From assembly GCA_011192085.1 (NCBI GenBank), contig DUEQ01000429.1, positions 1 through 6,122 of the forward strand: DNA of 6,122 bases, read 5' to 3'. The notes beneath the pieces are model-generated. The model was not told where the DNA came from, did no database searches, and worked only from the letters and a program-made list of their open reading frames with translations. Both the position numbers and the translations under genes were made by a program. Positions 6,101-6,122 of the stretch are shown in pieces (the first letter of the stretch is position 1; every line of letters begins with the position of its first letter). The stretch comes from Caldilineae bacterium. Its GTDB lineage: Bacteria > Chloroflexota > Anaerolineae > J102.

Positions 6101-6122
6101 CTACAAAAATTCCAAATCCGAA

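Noticed and set aside
1..6122. tRNA, rRNA, CRISPR or defence-system genes
   Set aside because: Coding sequence fills nearly all of the window with housekeeping families, and the three gaps of 60 to 135 bases contain no such structure.

Overview
The window holds five complete protein genes, all on the minus strand and tightly packed. In transcription order (right to left) they are a membrane diadenylate cyclase (cdaA), its YbbR-domain partner (cdaR), the double-domain ribosome-assembly GTPase der (engA), a membrane-anchored M28-family peptidase homologue, and the ribosome-associated GTPase hflX. No tRNA, rRNA, CRISPR array, transposase or prophage gene was seen.

The organism looks like a GC-rich bacterium of the Chloroflexota, probably an Anaerolineae-type lineage. 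This rests on the Thr/Pro-rich tail of CdaR and on the style of the M28 protein (the DRDPDPDKR and GANDGASG segments), both typical of that phylum as I remember it. The gene order cdaA-cdaR-der-M28-hflX, without glmM after cdaR, is compatible with this. The assignment is inference, not the result of a search.

Layout: cdaA (6088-5285) and cdaR (5288-3942) overlap by 4 bases (ATGA) and are translationally coupled through a strong Shine-Dalgarno site. A 135-base gap (3941-3807) holds a small hairpin, a degenerate 7-base tandem repeat and a possible -10 box. der (3806-2415) and the M28 gene (2418-1474) again overlap by 4 bases (GTGA). A 60-base gap separates M28 from hflX (1413-79). The last 78 bases beyond hflX hold nested inverted repeats that may form the 3' end structure of the transcript.

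Functionally, CdaA/CdaR make and tune cyclic di-AMP at the membrane, while Der and HflX act on the large ribosomal subunit (assembly, and splitting or rescue under stress). The most notable protein is the M28 homologue: it keeps the family fold and several motifs but appears to have lost three metal-ligand positions, so it may be a pseudoenzyme. The most notable DNA signal is a near-consensus -10 box 6 bases before the cdaA GTG codon, which suggests a leaderless mRNA.
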